Below, one piece after another: positions 11,860-24,094 of a stretch of 64,000 bases of DNA; position 1 is the first letter of the stretch, and every line of letters begins with the position of its first letter. Made by a program: the position numbers and the translations under genes. Source of the DNA: Ulota crispa (lineage: Eukaryota; Streptophyta; Bryopsida; Orthotrichales; Orthotrichaceae). Below the pieces are notes generated by a model, which did no database searches, was not told the DNA's origin, and saw only the letters and a list, made by a program, of their open reading frames with translations. The DNA lies in the NCBI GenBank assembly GCA_963920765.1, contig OY987251.1, forward strand, positions 250,501 through 314,500. The letters are read 5' to 3'.

Positions 11860-13830
11860 AATTCAAATTACTGAATTTTACATAAAATCTCCAATTTTGC
11901 TTCCTATATTTGCAACATTTACAACCTTTTGGCATTCAAAGATTTTTTGACGTATGTTATACACCTCTAATTCATTTGAAATTTCTCCTACACATATCAA
12001 ACTTGGTCATTTTACCTTAAGTAATTAAATCTCAACTTTGTGCAAAGCAATTTTTTTGCTATAAGAGTGGTCAAAGGCTTTTGAAATTTTTGGGCAAGAA
12101 GGAAAAGAAGTTATTTTTCTTTGCTTCATGTGCCAATATCTCACTCCTCTCCATCTAAATAAGCTAATTTTTTTCCCACAAATACCTCTTGTAATCTAGG
12201 GCAAGATCCTATGGTTAAATTTCAAAAAAACACTTTTCTCCATCCTTTCTACCCATTCCCCTAAAAGTGGCAAGTTTTAATGTCTCTTACAGAAAAAAGA
12301 ACTTGGGCCTTTTGGGGTGAATGGAAATGATATTAATTGTGATGATGCAGGGACCTCATGGATATTTCAAGCCGAGAAACATGGAACCAATAAAGTGTAA
12401 TGGAAAAGACGAAAGATTATGCCACAAGGAATTTCAATCTAGGAGGGTCACTATCATGGAAAAGACAATTTAGAGAGAAATTTTTAGTCAAATGAAGAGG
12501 TGTGAGCTAAGTATTGTGAGATGGAGAGAAATTTCTAGAAATTATTACAAGACCGTCAAGAAAATGGGTAATTGGTATCCTATTTTTTAGAGAATATTTT
12601 CCTAGTTGTTTGACCATTCTACCATCTTCTCCACTATCCTCTCCGTTATTCTAATGGCTCCACACAAGCCCCTTCATGATTGTGGAGGCAAAGGTTAAGT
12701 TTGAGGCTTCATAATGCAAAAAAGTGTATAACTTAATCATTTGTTTATTTTGTTATTTCACCTACTTCTTCTATTTTTAGAATGTGCATCTTGTACCCAT
12801 TTCTAAAGAGAATTCTAATGCATTTACACAATTATAATTTAATTGTCACATATTCAGATTAAAATCTTTGGAATTCTACATTTGGTAAAAGTATTGAGAT
12901 AGTTAGCATAGGTGGTGCACCTTTGCAAGATTGACAATGTTATTTCTTAAAGTATTGATAAGCTCAAATGCAACATTATATTTTTCAACATGATTGGGAA
13001 TTTTCTATACTATGATTCTAGTAGTACAATGCTTTTTCATTCTAAAAGCTAAAATTTGACAAACAGATAAAAAAGAATGGAAGAAAACAACATTCAAATG
13101 TTTGTGTAAGTAAAAAAGACATCAAAGAGAAGATTGGGCATTAAGATTCAATGGTTTGAAGATGACCAATTCCATTCAACATATTGTGAAATTGTCAGAA
13201 CAAGCTAATTTATATCACTCACTGCATGTGCTTATTTTTTTATTAACAAAGAGATGAAGGTAATAAACCTCCTTGGAACCTACTAAAAATTGTAGCAAAA
13301 AGAAAAGCATTAGGTCCAAATCGAGCTTTAATTGTACATAAATCCTTGTTTACCTTTGCAATTTTGGAATAGAATTGGACCTACATGCTAGTTCAAATGC
13401 ACTAAAAAGTGCAGTAGGTCTAAGTGTAGGTGTACTAGTAGCCCTTCACAATTATTTTTTTAGGAAGGTGTCAACATAGATTTCAATTGTTTTTTTGTCA
13501 ATGAAAACCCCTTCTTTAACAAAACGTGTTTGATATGCCAGTCTTGTGAAATACTTGCATGCAATCATTGAGATGTGTGTAATGCTGTCTTGTTCATGAT
13601 TAAGCATTTCTAGGAAGTTCAATTTCTATGTCACTTAAGTTCAACCTCATGGTGGCATGTGGAAACAACAAAAAGGAAAATAGTTTGATTTGAGAAACTT
13701 GAGGTCCAAAGAACCTGTGACTCAATTTTGAGACATGCGGTTGAATCTTACATACACCCTCAAATCTAATATCACACAAAGCACAAATGCACAATCTATC
13801 ACATCTTCAAAGTACATGTGCTATAACTTT
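11860..13830. other. Non-coding stretch
   Basis: AT-rich with no open frame that resembles a protein family and no obvious repeat. It precedes the decayed transposon-like gene. Confidence 0.45.
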
Positions 13831-13837
13831 GTCTTAA

Positions 13838-14896
13838 TTGAAAAATAAATGTATAGGGACTCTGAGAGCAATGGTTGAATTAAATGGTGAAGGCTCCTCT
13901 ACACATTGTCATAAGAAGAGAAAGCACCAAAATACCACATTGGTGCAGCCTCTGCTAGCAACAGCTATGGGATCCTGTGATGCAAGATCCTATGAAGCAT
14001 ACCTGCAGTGGTTGCGGGCACCACCTCTGTTGGAATTGTTCTAGGGCCAAGTACCCAAACATGTCCTTAGGACTTCCTCAACGCCAATGGATCAAGAATA
14101 GTCACCATCCCTTGATGCTTGAGATAAGGCAAGTGGGATGAGACAGCAACGGCATTACCAAAATCAAGCATTGCAGCAATCTAAAGAATGGACATTGCCC
14201 CACAATTTCACAGTGCTGTTTGGTGGAAAAATTGATGGGGGATGTGAAGGGAAAAATGCATGGAATGTTGCAATTAGGACTCTAGTTTCAAGATATCTAG
14301 ACCTTAGTATCATTAAATGGAAAGACCAAAGTACCAAAGCCATGGAATGCGTGCGTAAAAAGCACCAAAAAGATTTTCACTTCAAAGGCAATTCCTTTGG
14401 TTTGCTTGAACCAGGGTCTGCAATTGCTAACTTCTTGAAGGGTATCCAGGCTCAATTGAAGACATATTGGTTAAATGGAATGATGGAGTGTCCCTTCAAT
14501 GTTGAGCCAGATTAGTGGGAGAGACTGAAGATATACTAGGATAGTGAACCTCAAAATATCAAGTCCCTGAAGAAGGCCTTGGCAAGGAGCCAAGTCAAGA
14601 ATCCATTTACTATTAGCCGCAAGGAGAAGGCAAGGATGACAAATGAAAAGATATGCAGCAAAAACTGTGAACTTTTTGTGCTTCCAATTGCATTTCAGTT
14701 GACCACAAATGCATGCATTGATAGGTTGATTGATTTGTGGTCATTGCAGGGAAACAATGATGGTTTGAAGAACGTGATGAACTTGGTGGAGTCTAAAGCC
14801 AATGGTTCCCTAGAGTCTGAGAGTGTCCAAACGTTATTACTATTGCTGGTTTTACCATGTTATGAAGTTGGCACTTATTATATTTTCCTGCCATGA
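13838..14896 (+). pseudogene. Decayed transposon-like protein (Transposase_24-like), N-terminal section
   Basis: One reading frame runs about 350 codons with several in-frame stops (at 14042-14044 and 14513-14515 among others). Between stops the text looks like real protein. It has a basic, Gln-rich start, then a block containing NAWNVAIRTLVSRYLDLSII and KWKDQSTKAMECVRKKHQKD. This is followed by a W-x-RLKIY-x-DSEPQ block and KKALARSQVKNPFTISRKEK. The last block resembles the Trp-plus-basic region of plant Ptta/En/Spm Transposase_24 proteins, where a W..L...w..pe..... stretch leads to a conserved basic run. The match is by pattern only. It is followed on the same strand by a helical section at 16.2-16.9 kb and the FCP1-like domain at 17.8-18.6 kb, which may be later exons of one gene. 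Stops make it non-functional. Confidence 0.45.
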
Positions 14897-14899
14897 TGT

Positions 14900-15510
14900 G
14901 GTGGGTGAAAGGAAGATGTAGAATTTAAGTAACCGCATTCACTTCAATTTTGGATACTTTATTTTGCACCACATTTAAGCTTAGCAAACTCCAATGCACG
15001 TCAAGTCTTGGTTTGCAAGTTTAGGTTCTGTCATTCTTTTTAAAAGCTAAAGTCTTATGATATGTGGAAGTTTGTTAATGCTTTTGAGGGTTCTGGTGGT
15101 ATTAGAAATCAAATAGTATGAAAGGAACATTATTTCTATTTTATAATATTAATAAAAAGCAGCTTGAAGGTCTGCTTGGAGGAGTTGACTATATACTTGT
15201 GAATTGAAACATGTTGATACTATACTATTGAAAAGAATGAAGGATTTCTTGTTGTATGCAATTTTTGTAATATTTTGCATGTAGGAACGGTTGCTATACT
15301 TGCAAAGGTTTAATGAAACTAATGATGTAGGCTAGGAAGATTCTACATCCAAACCTATTTTTTTTCTTTGGAGAAAATCATTTATGTCTTTTTGTTCTTT
15401 GTTGCAAAGTAGAAGTATTTGTTTTTTGGCTTTAGGCATGATGCACATGAGAATTTTGCATTGAAGTTGTTAAGCAATTCTTCATTTTCCTTTTGTGTGA
15501 TGATATAGTG
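14900..15510. other. Putative intron or spacer
   Basis: AT-rich non-coding sequence between two decayed coding blocks of the same strand. Confidence 0.4.
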
Positions 15511-15512
15511 GT

Positions 15513-15740
15513 TAACAAAGTTACAAATTTGGGTAGTAGTTGGTGGATAGTTGTAGTTGTTTTTTATCTATTTGGGTAGTAGTTGGTTAGCATGCTCACA
15601 AAGTTGGGAAGCAATTGGTGGCTAGTTGTAGTTTTTCTTTGTCTATTTGTTAATGAAGTCACAAAATTGGGTAGTAGTTGGTGGGTAGTTGTAGTTAAGT
15701 CGTGTAGCAATTGGTAATTTCTTTGCAAGTTGTGAGGCAG
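15513..15740. repeat. GTAGTTGG minisatellite
   Basis: About three degenerate units of roughly 70 bp share gggtagtagttggtgg, agttgtagtt and a tttgtctattt tail. Open frames on the minus strand across this array are repeat artefacts. Confidence 0.7.
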
Positions 15741-16229
15741 TTGTTGAAGTAAGACTTGGATCACACAATTGTATGCTGTATTGTGTAATTAATTAGGAAA
15801 AAATTTACTAAGCATTTGAAAAGGGGCGGATCTTTCAAGATTATGTGTAATTGATCATCTTTGTTGATTTTTCCCTTTTTAATTGTTGGATTTTGATCAC
15901 TTGACCCTTGGATTTTGCTTGAACAAGATTGATTAGAGCAGTCCAATATTTTGGAGATAGGAAATCCCTAGTACTATGCAACAATTTTCTAGTTGAAGTT
16001 CCCATGCAAGAAGTGGGTGTTAACATTGTTCATTTGTATTATAGATTTTTTTGTGGCCCAATTGCTAAATTTTGAATATCCACCCTTCATGTGATGAAGG
16101 GCACATTGTCATTCTGACTTACTCTAGATTAAGCTAAAGTATTAGATGCTCATAAGTCCGATGTAGTAATAGTAATGTAAAGAATGTCTTGTGAATTGTG
16201 TTCAAGGCCTAAGACAATGGAATTCTGGT

Positions 16230-16880
16230 TTCTTTGTGCATGGAGGGTGTCTCTAGTCCGACAGTTTCCAAGATCAATGTTGTTGAAACTAAGCAAACAA
16301 TCTTGGATAATAGGGTTTCTGTGCTCAATGAATAGATGTCCAAGGTGCTTGAGAGTTTGGAGGCCAATAGCACTGCAACACTAGATTTGAAGGCTAAAGT
16401 GCTTATGAGCAAGGAGGCTAATAGCTCTGCAGTGCAAGAATTGAAGGCTATGTTTACCACTTATATGGCAAAGCCAAAAGGGCTTGAAGAGGGTAGCTTT
16501 CTAGAGTGCAGGTCTAATCTCTTCAACCAACTCAATACATCAAAACCTTTGGAGTCCATCAACATTGACCTAGCAATTCTAGATTCTCAAATCATGGCTG
16601 ACTTGGAGGACATTTCTGATGTTTTTGAGCCTCTTGTAGAACTAGCAGGTTTAGACAATGTCCCTAGCAAAGATGTAGGGAAGGTAATATCCCCTTTTGA
16701 AAAAGGCACAAGTGCAAAACCAAGCAAGCACTAGGTGAGTCAATTAAGAAGCTATCTGATTTAGATTCAGAATTAGATCTTTACACTATAGTTGACATTG
16801 TGGTTGCCATCAATCCTAGGAATACAACATTGGCAGAAAAGCAGACCTTTGAAGTGGCCAAACTTGCAAGCATCTAGGTG
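16230..16880 (+). pseudogene. Decayed helical section of the same transposon-like gene
   Basis: The frame opens with MEGVSSPTVSKINVVETKQT and meets one stop (TAG at 16334). It then runs 132 codons from ATG 16336 with a heptad-like pattern (KVLESLEANSTATLDLKAKV), which suggests a coiled coil. It ends at a stop near 16734. Shifting one frame, coding-like text continues as GESIKKLSDLDSELDLYTIV and VAKLASI, again with a stop. So there is at least one frameshift and two or more stops. The protein is unrecognised; an acidic, Leu-rich helical linker is all that can be said. Its position between the Transposase_24-like block and the FCP1-like block suggests one multi-exon gene. Confidence 0.4.
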
Positions 16881-17389
16881 AAACCGGCAGCAATTGTTCC
16901 ATTACCTAAGCTTACACTCACTTCCAATTCATTTTTTGTCATTGCAATCAAAATTTCTACTTAATTCATGTTGGAATGGTTCTACGATAATGGGAGGTGA
17001 CTCTTGTTGATGCAATTTTGCTAGAATAGTGGTGTAATATCTAGTTGAAGTTGCTTAGAATATTTTGAGGGGTCAATAGGGGGAGTCCATGGGGTGGTGG
17101 TTTGGATGATATTGTTAGTTGAGTGGTTCTAGACGTGAATTCATACAGATTTAGTATAGGCTGAATTTGAATGGCTCAATGGAGTTGGGGCGATTAATAC
17201 CGGTTTGCATTGCGGCATATATTGGGATGAGGATTTAGATTATAATGGTCTTTAGTGGTTGAAGCAAATGGAGCGGTTTTTATGTGGTTTCATTTGGCTT
17301 ACATACTAGTTACTAGGGAATTTGCTGTCATGTAGGATAGAATTTTAGCCATAGATTATTTATAGTTCTACATTGTAACATTTTTTTTT

Positions 17390-17610
17390 TCATATAATCC
17401 TACAATAAAAAAATTGTGGATTTTGAAGTATAGTTGTTGTGAAGTTGTAGTAGTAAAAAGTTGTGGATTTTGAGATTTAGTTGTGTTAAAGTTGTAGTTT
17501 TCCTATACAGTAATGGCATAGTTGTTTGAAGTTGTTTATGGTATTCATGTAGTAATGGTATAGTTGTTTACGGTACTCATGCAATCATGGTATAGTCATT
17601 TAAGCAACCC
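17390..17610. repeat. Short degenerate tandem repeats
   Basis: Two pairs of repeated phrases: gttgtggattttga with agttgtagt (about 55-bp spacing), then agtaatggyatagttgttt (about 40-bp spacing). Confidence 0.55.
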
Positions 17611-17827
17611 AATAGTTCTAATGCAGTTTTGCAATCTTAAACATGCCTTGGATACATTATAGTTCATTTTAGTGCTACGACAATAAATTCTAGGTTTCTT
17701 TTCCAAGTGAATGACAGCTAAATCTCAATACTAATTGTGGCCATTGAGAATTCTGTTCTAGGCATCATCAGAGTCAGCAATTGTATCAATTGAACCACCA
17801 AAAAAACAGCATGGTGTTTGCTTCTGA

Positions 17828-18646
17828 AGAAGATTCATCTATTGCAATTGGAGAGACCAAGTCCAGGTGAGAGCTGATGTTGCCCTTCAATCAAAAGATT
17901 TCCTTGTAGCTTGTAATGTGGAGAAGCTCATAATTTTTGAGCTCCATGGCACTCTATTGGATTTTTGCGTTTATACATATAAACACTCTTATTTTGAAAA
18001 GCCAACATTGAAAACAGCAAAAAATGGTTATCTTTGCTGTCCGTAGTTGTTTGACTTCCTAAACAACCGCTTCAAGAACTTCAAAGTGGCATTTTGGGGT
18101 GCTATGCCACAAAGTTACATGGCAAATGCCGTCTCTACCATTCTAAGGATGCTAGAAGAACCATGGAATAAAGTCCTTGTCTTTGTCTAGGGATTAGAGA
18201 ACACGGTTTGAGCAATGTTATCACCTGAAGGATCAGTAATAACTTGGGGAAAGCCATTGAAGAGAGATTTTTAAAAATGGCCCAAATGGAACCATTCAAA
18301 CACGGTTATTGTAGACAACAAGGGCCCTTGGATACAATGCAATTTGCCAAAGAATGTAATAGTACCTCCTCCCTTTTATGGCTAGCCGTTAACAAATCTT
18401 GAGGATGACAAAGAGTATCTCAAATTGACTTTGTGGCCCCAATTGGAAGGGTTCAAAACTTCCAATACCATGTTGGATTTCTTAACTTGTTTCACTGAGT
18501 ATTGGAAATGGGATCAAAGCACATACAATCTAACCTACGAGCAAAATATCAATGGGGGAAAACTTAGCATATTGTCTAAGCAAGTAAGGGAAATTCTGTA
18601 TCATGAGCTTGTACAATGGAATGCTGAAGGGGATAACAAGTATTAG
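17828..18646 (+). pseudogene. Decayed FCP1/NLI-type phosphatase-like domain
   Basis: A single frame of about 270 codons holds the whole outline of an FCP1-homology (NLI-interacting factor, HAD superfamily) domain. In order: KLIIFELHGTLLD (motif I, where the family has D-x-D-G-T; here the acidic residues are degraded to E and H), FKVAFWGAMPQSY (motif II, usually v.iWs), VLVFV, WGKPLKRDF, NTVIVDN (motif III) and NVIVPPPFYG, then YLKLTLWPQLEGF. The domain end is followed by a charged tail that stops at 18644. Five in-frame stops (18044, 18188, 18209, 18272, 18383) break it with no frameshift, so it decayed by point changes. FCP1-type enzymes remove phosphate from RNA polymerase II tails or similar targets; this copy cannot. 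The family match is pattern-based but rests on several motifs in the right order. Confidence 0.7.
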
Positions 18647-18869
18647 AGCACCTATTGTTGTTGGATGTGTAGGGAAAATTGGTACCTAAGAAGAAGGGCT
18701 CCAATGCGGCTTCAAAGAATGGCGCACACAAAGTGAGTCTAAACTACTTTACATTTTCATTTTTCATTTGTAATGCATCATCAATGGTTTACAACCTTCT
18801 AAGTTGTAGCCATTTTACAAGCTTCTAAGCTATAGCAATTTCCTTGTATGCAATTTGCAATTGGTTAGG

Positions 18870-19122
18870 AGGTTTGGCTAATGAATCCAAAGAACACAAA
18901 GCAAAAACTGGCTTCTCAATTTATTAGCAATTTAGGTGGAGTGGACATGGCACATTGTTGACTTATTCCAGACAAGTGTTTCAAAGTTTATGTCAAGGAA
19001 GTCCTTAAGCCATTGGTGCGCCTGATGTTTCCTAAATTGAATGCTGACCAAGTTGCTGTGAAGAATACCCTAAACGCAACCATTATATGGGATCAAAAGT
19101 ACATAAAACTAGCCAAGTGAAG
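18870..19122 (+). pseudogene. Decayed coding block downstream of the FCP1-like domain
   Basis: The frame reads QFISNLGGVDMAHC, a stop, then LIPDKCFKVYVKEVLKPLVR and LMFPKLNADQVAVKNTLNAT up to a stop near 19120. Composition and spacing look like a real exon following the FCP1-like section. No family is recognised. It may be the C-terminal end of the same decayed gene. Confidence 0.35.
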
Positions 19123-19129
19123 GTGCCAA

Positions 19130-20640
19130 ACGGTCTAGTACCTCAAAGTGTTTTACTTTTTCATGTTTTGTATAGGTGGATGCTTCATTATGAGAGTGTT
19201 GCAAGCCCATAATATTTTTGTGTACTAGTGCATCTGCAGTTTGACTATGTAGAGCCGGAAGTCACTACGACATTACATTTTCAACCTACACATATTGTTT
19301 TCTTTCATTGTAGCACATTGGTTCAAATGTTGACGTTATGAAAATTTGGACATTTCTAGAACTAAGCCATTTTGCTTCCTATACATGTGTTTGTGCCTAA
19401 ACCATGCATCTACTATGATTTAGTAGCAATTGAGTTGTAAGTGCCAAGACCATTTAATCTTCCTTAGCATTTGATTAACCTATTACTATGCTATAACTAT
19501 GTTCAAAAGTTGTGGTAACTTAACAAAGACTTCAATGCAACTTTGTTGTGACTTGCTGAGAAATCAATAAATACTACCAAGCAACTTAGCTGCAATTGAA
19601 ATTTCACTTTGGCAGGATTTGTGCAACTTTCAAATAACCGCAACCACAACCGCTCTTACTGAGTGCCAATTGGAGTACTAGACCAGCTTAATTGCTAAGC
19701 AACTACAATGCAACTCTGGTGCCAACTAGTATACTAGGCCCCTATTCAACTACAATGTAACTCACATACAGCTGCCATTTATGTGTGTGCAACTGATCCT
19801 CTACCAAAATTAACTTATTGAACTGTAAAACAACTACGTTGCAACTCTCTTACAGTTGTTCTAATTCTCTGCAAAGTGAATTGACTCTTAACCATGGCTA
19901 GAATAATACGATGGAAGCAAGTAGGAATCTAGCACTTAGCAAAAGAAGACCCTTTTACAATGATATATGAGTGGGAACCATATAATTTGTAATTGTATAT
20001 TAGTAGGGAATGTATATTTATGTTGGGCACCTCCACAAAGTTTTTTTGCCCATAAGTCAAGTTAGGGCAATTTGGATTGTTGCACAAAAAAAATTCTAGT
20101 GACGCAGATGTAAGGCAAATGAATACTATTGACATCACCATAACTCTCTAACATGCCCAATTTAACTAGTTCACAATGATTGGGATTCAACTTGAAGTAT
20201 TGTAGTGGTACTTAAAGGTATACATTAGATTATGTCCTAAACAACTACAAATATAGTTGTTTACAAAGTGCTATTTTGCATGTTTTCTTCTAGTGGTAGC
20301 ATTACGTAATAAATGACAAAGGAATCAAGAAAAGTAATCAACATATAAAGGCACCCACTTGCATCAACAAGTTGGTTTAGAAATAGGAAGCTGAACTAAT
20401 GCAATCTACAACAAAAAATTTTAGTGCTACGTATAGATAATATTGCAGAACCTCTCCCAAAATCCCCAAATTGTTTGAATTTGCAAGTTCTTGTTTAGTG
20501 AGGCCAAATTCAAACCTAAACTAAAGCTACAAGACGTTCAAGGAAACTAGAAATGGCTATGAGGAATAACTACTATTAGACCCTAGATTTGAGGTGGAAT
20601 GTGAATATGTGGGAGTCTGGAATTGGATGGGGCTTGCTGT
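19130..20640. other. Non-coding stretch
   Basis: Sequence rich in caactacaatgcaact-like phrases around 19560-19860, loosely repeated but not a clean array. No gene was recognised. Confidence 0.4.
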
Positions 20641-20839
20641 AAAGATGGCCTCCTAAACCCAAAACTTAGCGTTGCATAAAAAGGAAGACTTTACATCCTT
20701 CTGCCATTGTTACTTTACAATGAGAAACCCTTAGCAAAGCCTCCCTCCCCCAAACGGTTTGTTTCAAAAAACAAACTTTGGACATGGGAAAAGATGAGGA
20801 AAAAAGATTTGAGGAGTTACTTACCTCACCCCCTTGCGC

Positions 20840-22165
20840 ATTGACTGTGACGACCACAACAAAATTGGGCTACTCCTAACAACTCTTATTCTAGGGGGAA
20901 TCCACCCCGGAGGCACAACAAAAGGAGGTTTGTGTTGCCCTCAACCCTTGCCGCCACTTCTTCCTGCCCCTTGCTTCCCCCGTAGACCTCAATCATGATC
21001 GTGTTCCAATGTTCCTCCAAAGGTTCTCCAATCAGCTCCCCCTAACTCTTGCTTGAAAGACACCCTTGTCAATTTTATTGAATATTGACCACCCCTCCAA
21101 CCTTTGCTGCCACGCACGGCTATTTTTTTGCCACACCCTTGACGACTCACCTCCTCGTCAATGACTTTGTTAGTTTGTGCTTCAAACCATCTCAGGTGAA
21201 CAATGTCTAAAATGTGGACATGCACAAGAAGAGCACTTTCAAATCAATTATAGAGATATTGTAGTCAACAAAAGTTGCAAATTACTATTTTTGCTGAGGG
21301 AGGGAGGAAGTATGCTTCTTGGCTTCTTGGCCATAATAGACTCTCCACATTGCATTAGATTGTATGTTGCTTGAAAGCCATGGACATGACCCTTTGGAGC
21401 TCCTCCTTTGGATGGGAAGACTGCAACTTTGTGGGTGATATTTGGAGGTATAATAGTTGGGTGTTGCGGTTCACTTGCCTTAAGCAGCCTGCATTGGAGC
21501 GATGCTTGCAAGTTGGGCAAGAAGAGCACTTGACAAGTGCAACCTTCTAGTTGAGCCTCCTTCTTGAATCTCCTCATGGTGATTGGTCGCATAATCCAAG
21601 TAGAATGTATTTTGCAACAAGTAATTGACCTTTGCACTAAAACCTCAAGGGTCACCTTTGATAAAGCACTCACCCCACCTAAGAATGTATTGCACATGGC
21701 TGCAAAAGAGGAAACATTGCCACTAAGGGTCCAACACTCTAGAAGATCAAAAAGTGCAAGGAGGTAGTTGTCTCTCACGCATCCATGTGGTGTTGGTGAG
21801 GCGCAAAATGAAGCGTGCATGAGTTTCAGTTGTACCGCAATTTGTTGCCCAAGGTGCAAAACTTGCTGCCCAAACTTCCACGCTGGTACCGTCAAATCCG
21901 CATTAGACGCTGGCAATGTTGACGTTGCTGAATCCTTGCATGCACAAAATCTTAAATACTAACCACTCTCTCCCAATGTAGGCCACCCCGAATGGAAATC
22001 ATTACTGTGCCTCCCTCTAAAAGCACAAAAAAACCCTAAATTATACTCCCGCATTATAGCCAAATCTGCTCCAGCGCAACCTACCCACTACTATCAATAA
22101 GCATTAGAGCCGCGCCACTCTCTCGCATTGAACTGCACCACTCTCTCAAATTGAACCGCGTCTAG
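20840..22165. other. GC-richer block with a 222-codon open frame
   Basis: This block is visibly richer in G and C than its surroundings and holds the longest open frame of the window (minus strand, 21248-21916, 222 codons). The predicted protein is rich in Cys, Leu and Pro and has no recognised motif, signal or repeat. The plus strand carries smaller overlapping frames (21177-21374, 21564-21767, 21768-21962). Codon use does not clearly favour either strand. It could be a recently inserted element, a 5' gene region or chance openness in less AT-rich DNA. Confidence 0.35.
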
Positions 22166-22529
22166 CCAATAGTGTGAGGCGTCTCCCATCATTTTATCAG
22201 ATAGACAATGCCAACGGGAAGTGGAATCACATGTCGACCCTTGATTACACCCATTCCTCCTCCAGGTTCCCTACCTGATGCAAAAATACTTACATCATAT
22301 ACATGCCCATGTATAAACAAAGCTGGAAGATTAAAATACAATCTGCAAACCCTAGCAATCGTTGCATATGGTGGAAGGAAACATTGGTACAAAGTCTTCC
22401 AAGGCCAAAGCAAAGCACAACATGGAAAGGCCTTCAAATACAAGCAAAACACCTTATATTGGTCACAATGGCATGTTGTGTCCTTTAGGAATTTATACAC
22501 ATGGATGAATAGTGTAGTTAATTTCTAAA

Positions 22530-23930
22530 AACTTTTCTAGGATTGGTACTTGGTAAGACACTTTCAATATATAAAATTTTTCAATGATTCAATCATGTGA
22601 TACTTGGAGGGACATATGCATATCATATGCTTATGTGAAAATAATCTTAATTACAAAGCAAGTGTGGCAAACAAACTATCCAAAGTCCTTACATGATTAT
22701 CTAAAATAGGCATGATTGCTCTAGCTTACAAAAAGTTTAAAATTCATACAAAACATGGAGAGATCTCCAAATTTATAAAGACATAATAATACATAATGAT
22801 ATGAATAGTTCATGAATAGTTAAATATGACTTTGTGAGTTAGATTGAGCATCTTTTTGTAATTTCATCTAAAGCACCTATGACTCATAAATATTCCAATT
22901 GCAAAAGCAATATTGCACCAAGCTTATTAAAATACCAATCACTTTCATTCCAAGAATAGAATTGTTTGAAAGCTTGAGTTTAATTTTGTATAATTACCAA
23001 TTGTCAAAAATCACAATTATCTGGTTGCCATCGCACTCTATAATTATCTGGATCAACTTCAATGAGATAATCTCTCATTTGAGCCCCTAATCACCCAATT
23101 CTCAAAACAATTTGGTTATTTGTAATGGTAGACTTAAGAAATACATGTATTTTTTAAAATAAATTCTCTTAAAAAAACTTATAATAAAACTCACACACAT
23201 TTAGAATAGATTTTACACAATTTGAGTATAATTTTGTCCTTTTGCACAAAATTATAAGGTTTTCTAAACATACTATACTAGACATTTTTATTTACTAACA
23301 AATAACTAAAAATTGATAAAATTAAAACATGATAACTTCTAGCCAAACATTGATAAGGTTTAGAATTGAATCATTGACTTTGTGGTTCAAAGTTTCACTT
23401 GTTATTTTCACTACATTACTCATTTCAACTATGTAAGTTATTCTTAAACAACAAAGAGATTTTAAAATAATATGCGCTAATATCATAGTATGCTAAAGTT
23501 AGAATAAAACTAATTAGGATTTCCTAATTTTTGATTCCAAGAATAACTCTAAAAAAAGAAGAACAATGGTACTTGTTAAAAGTACTTGATTTAGAAGATA
23601 CATTAGATATTTGGAATACCAATTTAAGCATTATTCTAAATTTTTAAAATTAAGACCTTCTAATTTCTAGAAAGTAACACATGTTCAAATGAATTTAGAT
23701 TTTTGGTTTGAAGTTGCATAATAGCATGTTTGGGTATAAAGATTGACCAAGACTTCAAAGTTTGATTTTTGGATTCTAACATTAGTACCAAGTTCTTTTT
23801 GTAAATCTCTTAGTTTCTCTTAAAGAAATTTTATTGCAATTTAAAAGTCATTTTTTGATTTAATGTGTTATGGATTGAACATGCAATATGTGATATCAAA
23901 GTGGATAATGAATTCTCTAATTAATTAGAT
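22530..23930. other. AT-rich non-coding stretch
   Basis: Very AT-rich with no protein-like frame and no structured repeat seen. Confidence 0.45.
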
Positions 23931-23936
23931 ACTCAC

Positions 23937-24087
23937 TTCCAAGAATAGGTTCTGTTTCAAGTTTTTTATAAAAAGCTTGTCCTTCATATTCATATTCATA
24001 TTTTAAGCCCGACGGTGAAAAATCTTCATAATCTATCACTTCAAGGTTTGCATTTAAAATGTTTGAGCACAGCAATAGTTCATCTTC
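23937..24087 (-). CDS. Candidate internal exon, possibly of the aspartic protease gene
   Basis: On the minus strand a good acceptor (ttattaacag) and donor (GGAA/GTGAGT) bracket a 151-bp open stretch. Reading in phase 0 it gives EDELLLCSNILNANLEVIDY, then EDFSPSGLKYEYEYEGQAFY and a KKLETEPILG end. Phase 0 agrees with the end of the protease exon at 27511, so it could be the next exon of that gene 3.4 kb away. However the text does not match the usual C-lobe of nucellin-like proteases, so it may belong to another gene. Exon borders are seen; assignment is open. Confidence 0.35.
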
Positions 24088-24094
24088 CTGTTAA

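Noticed and set aside
15564-15764. Minus-strand frame rich in QLLPN
   Set aside because: Lies in the GTAGTTGG minisatellite; the peptide repeat is the DNA repeat read out.
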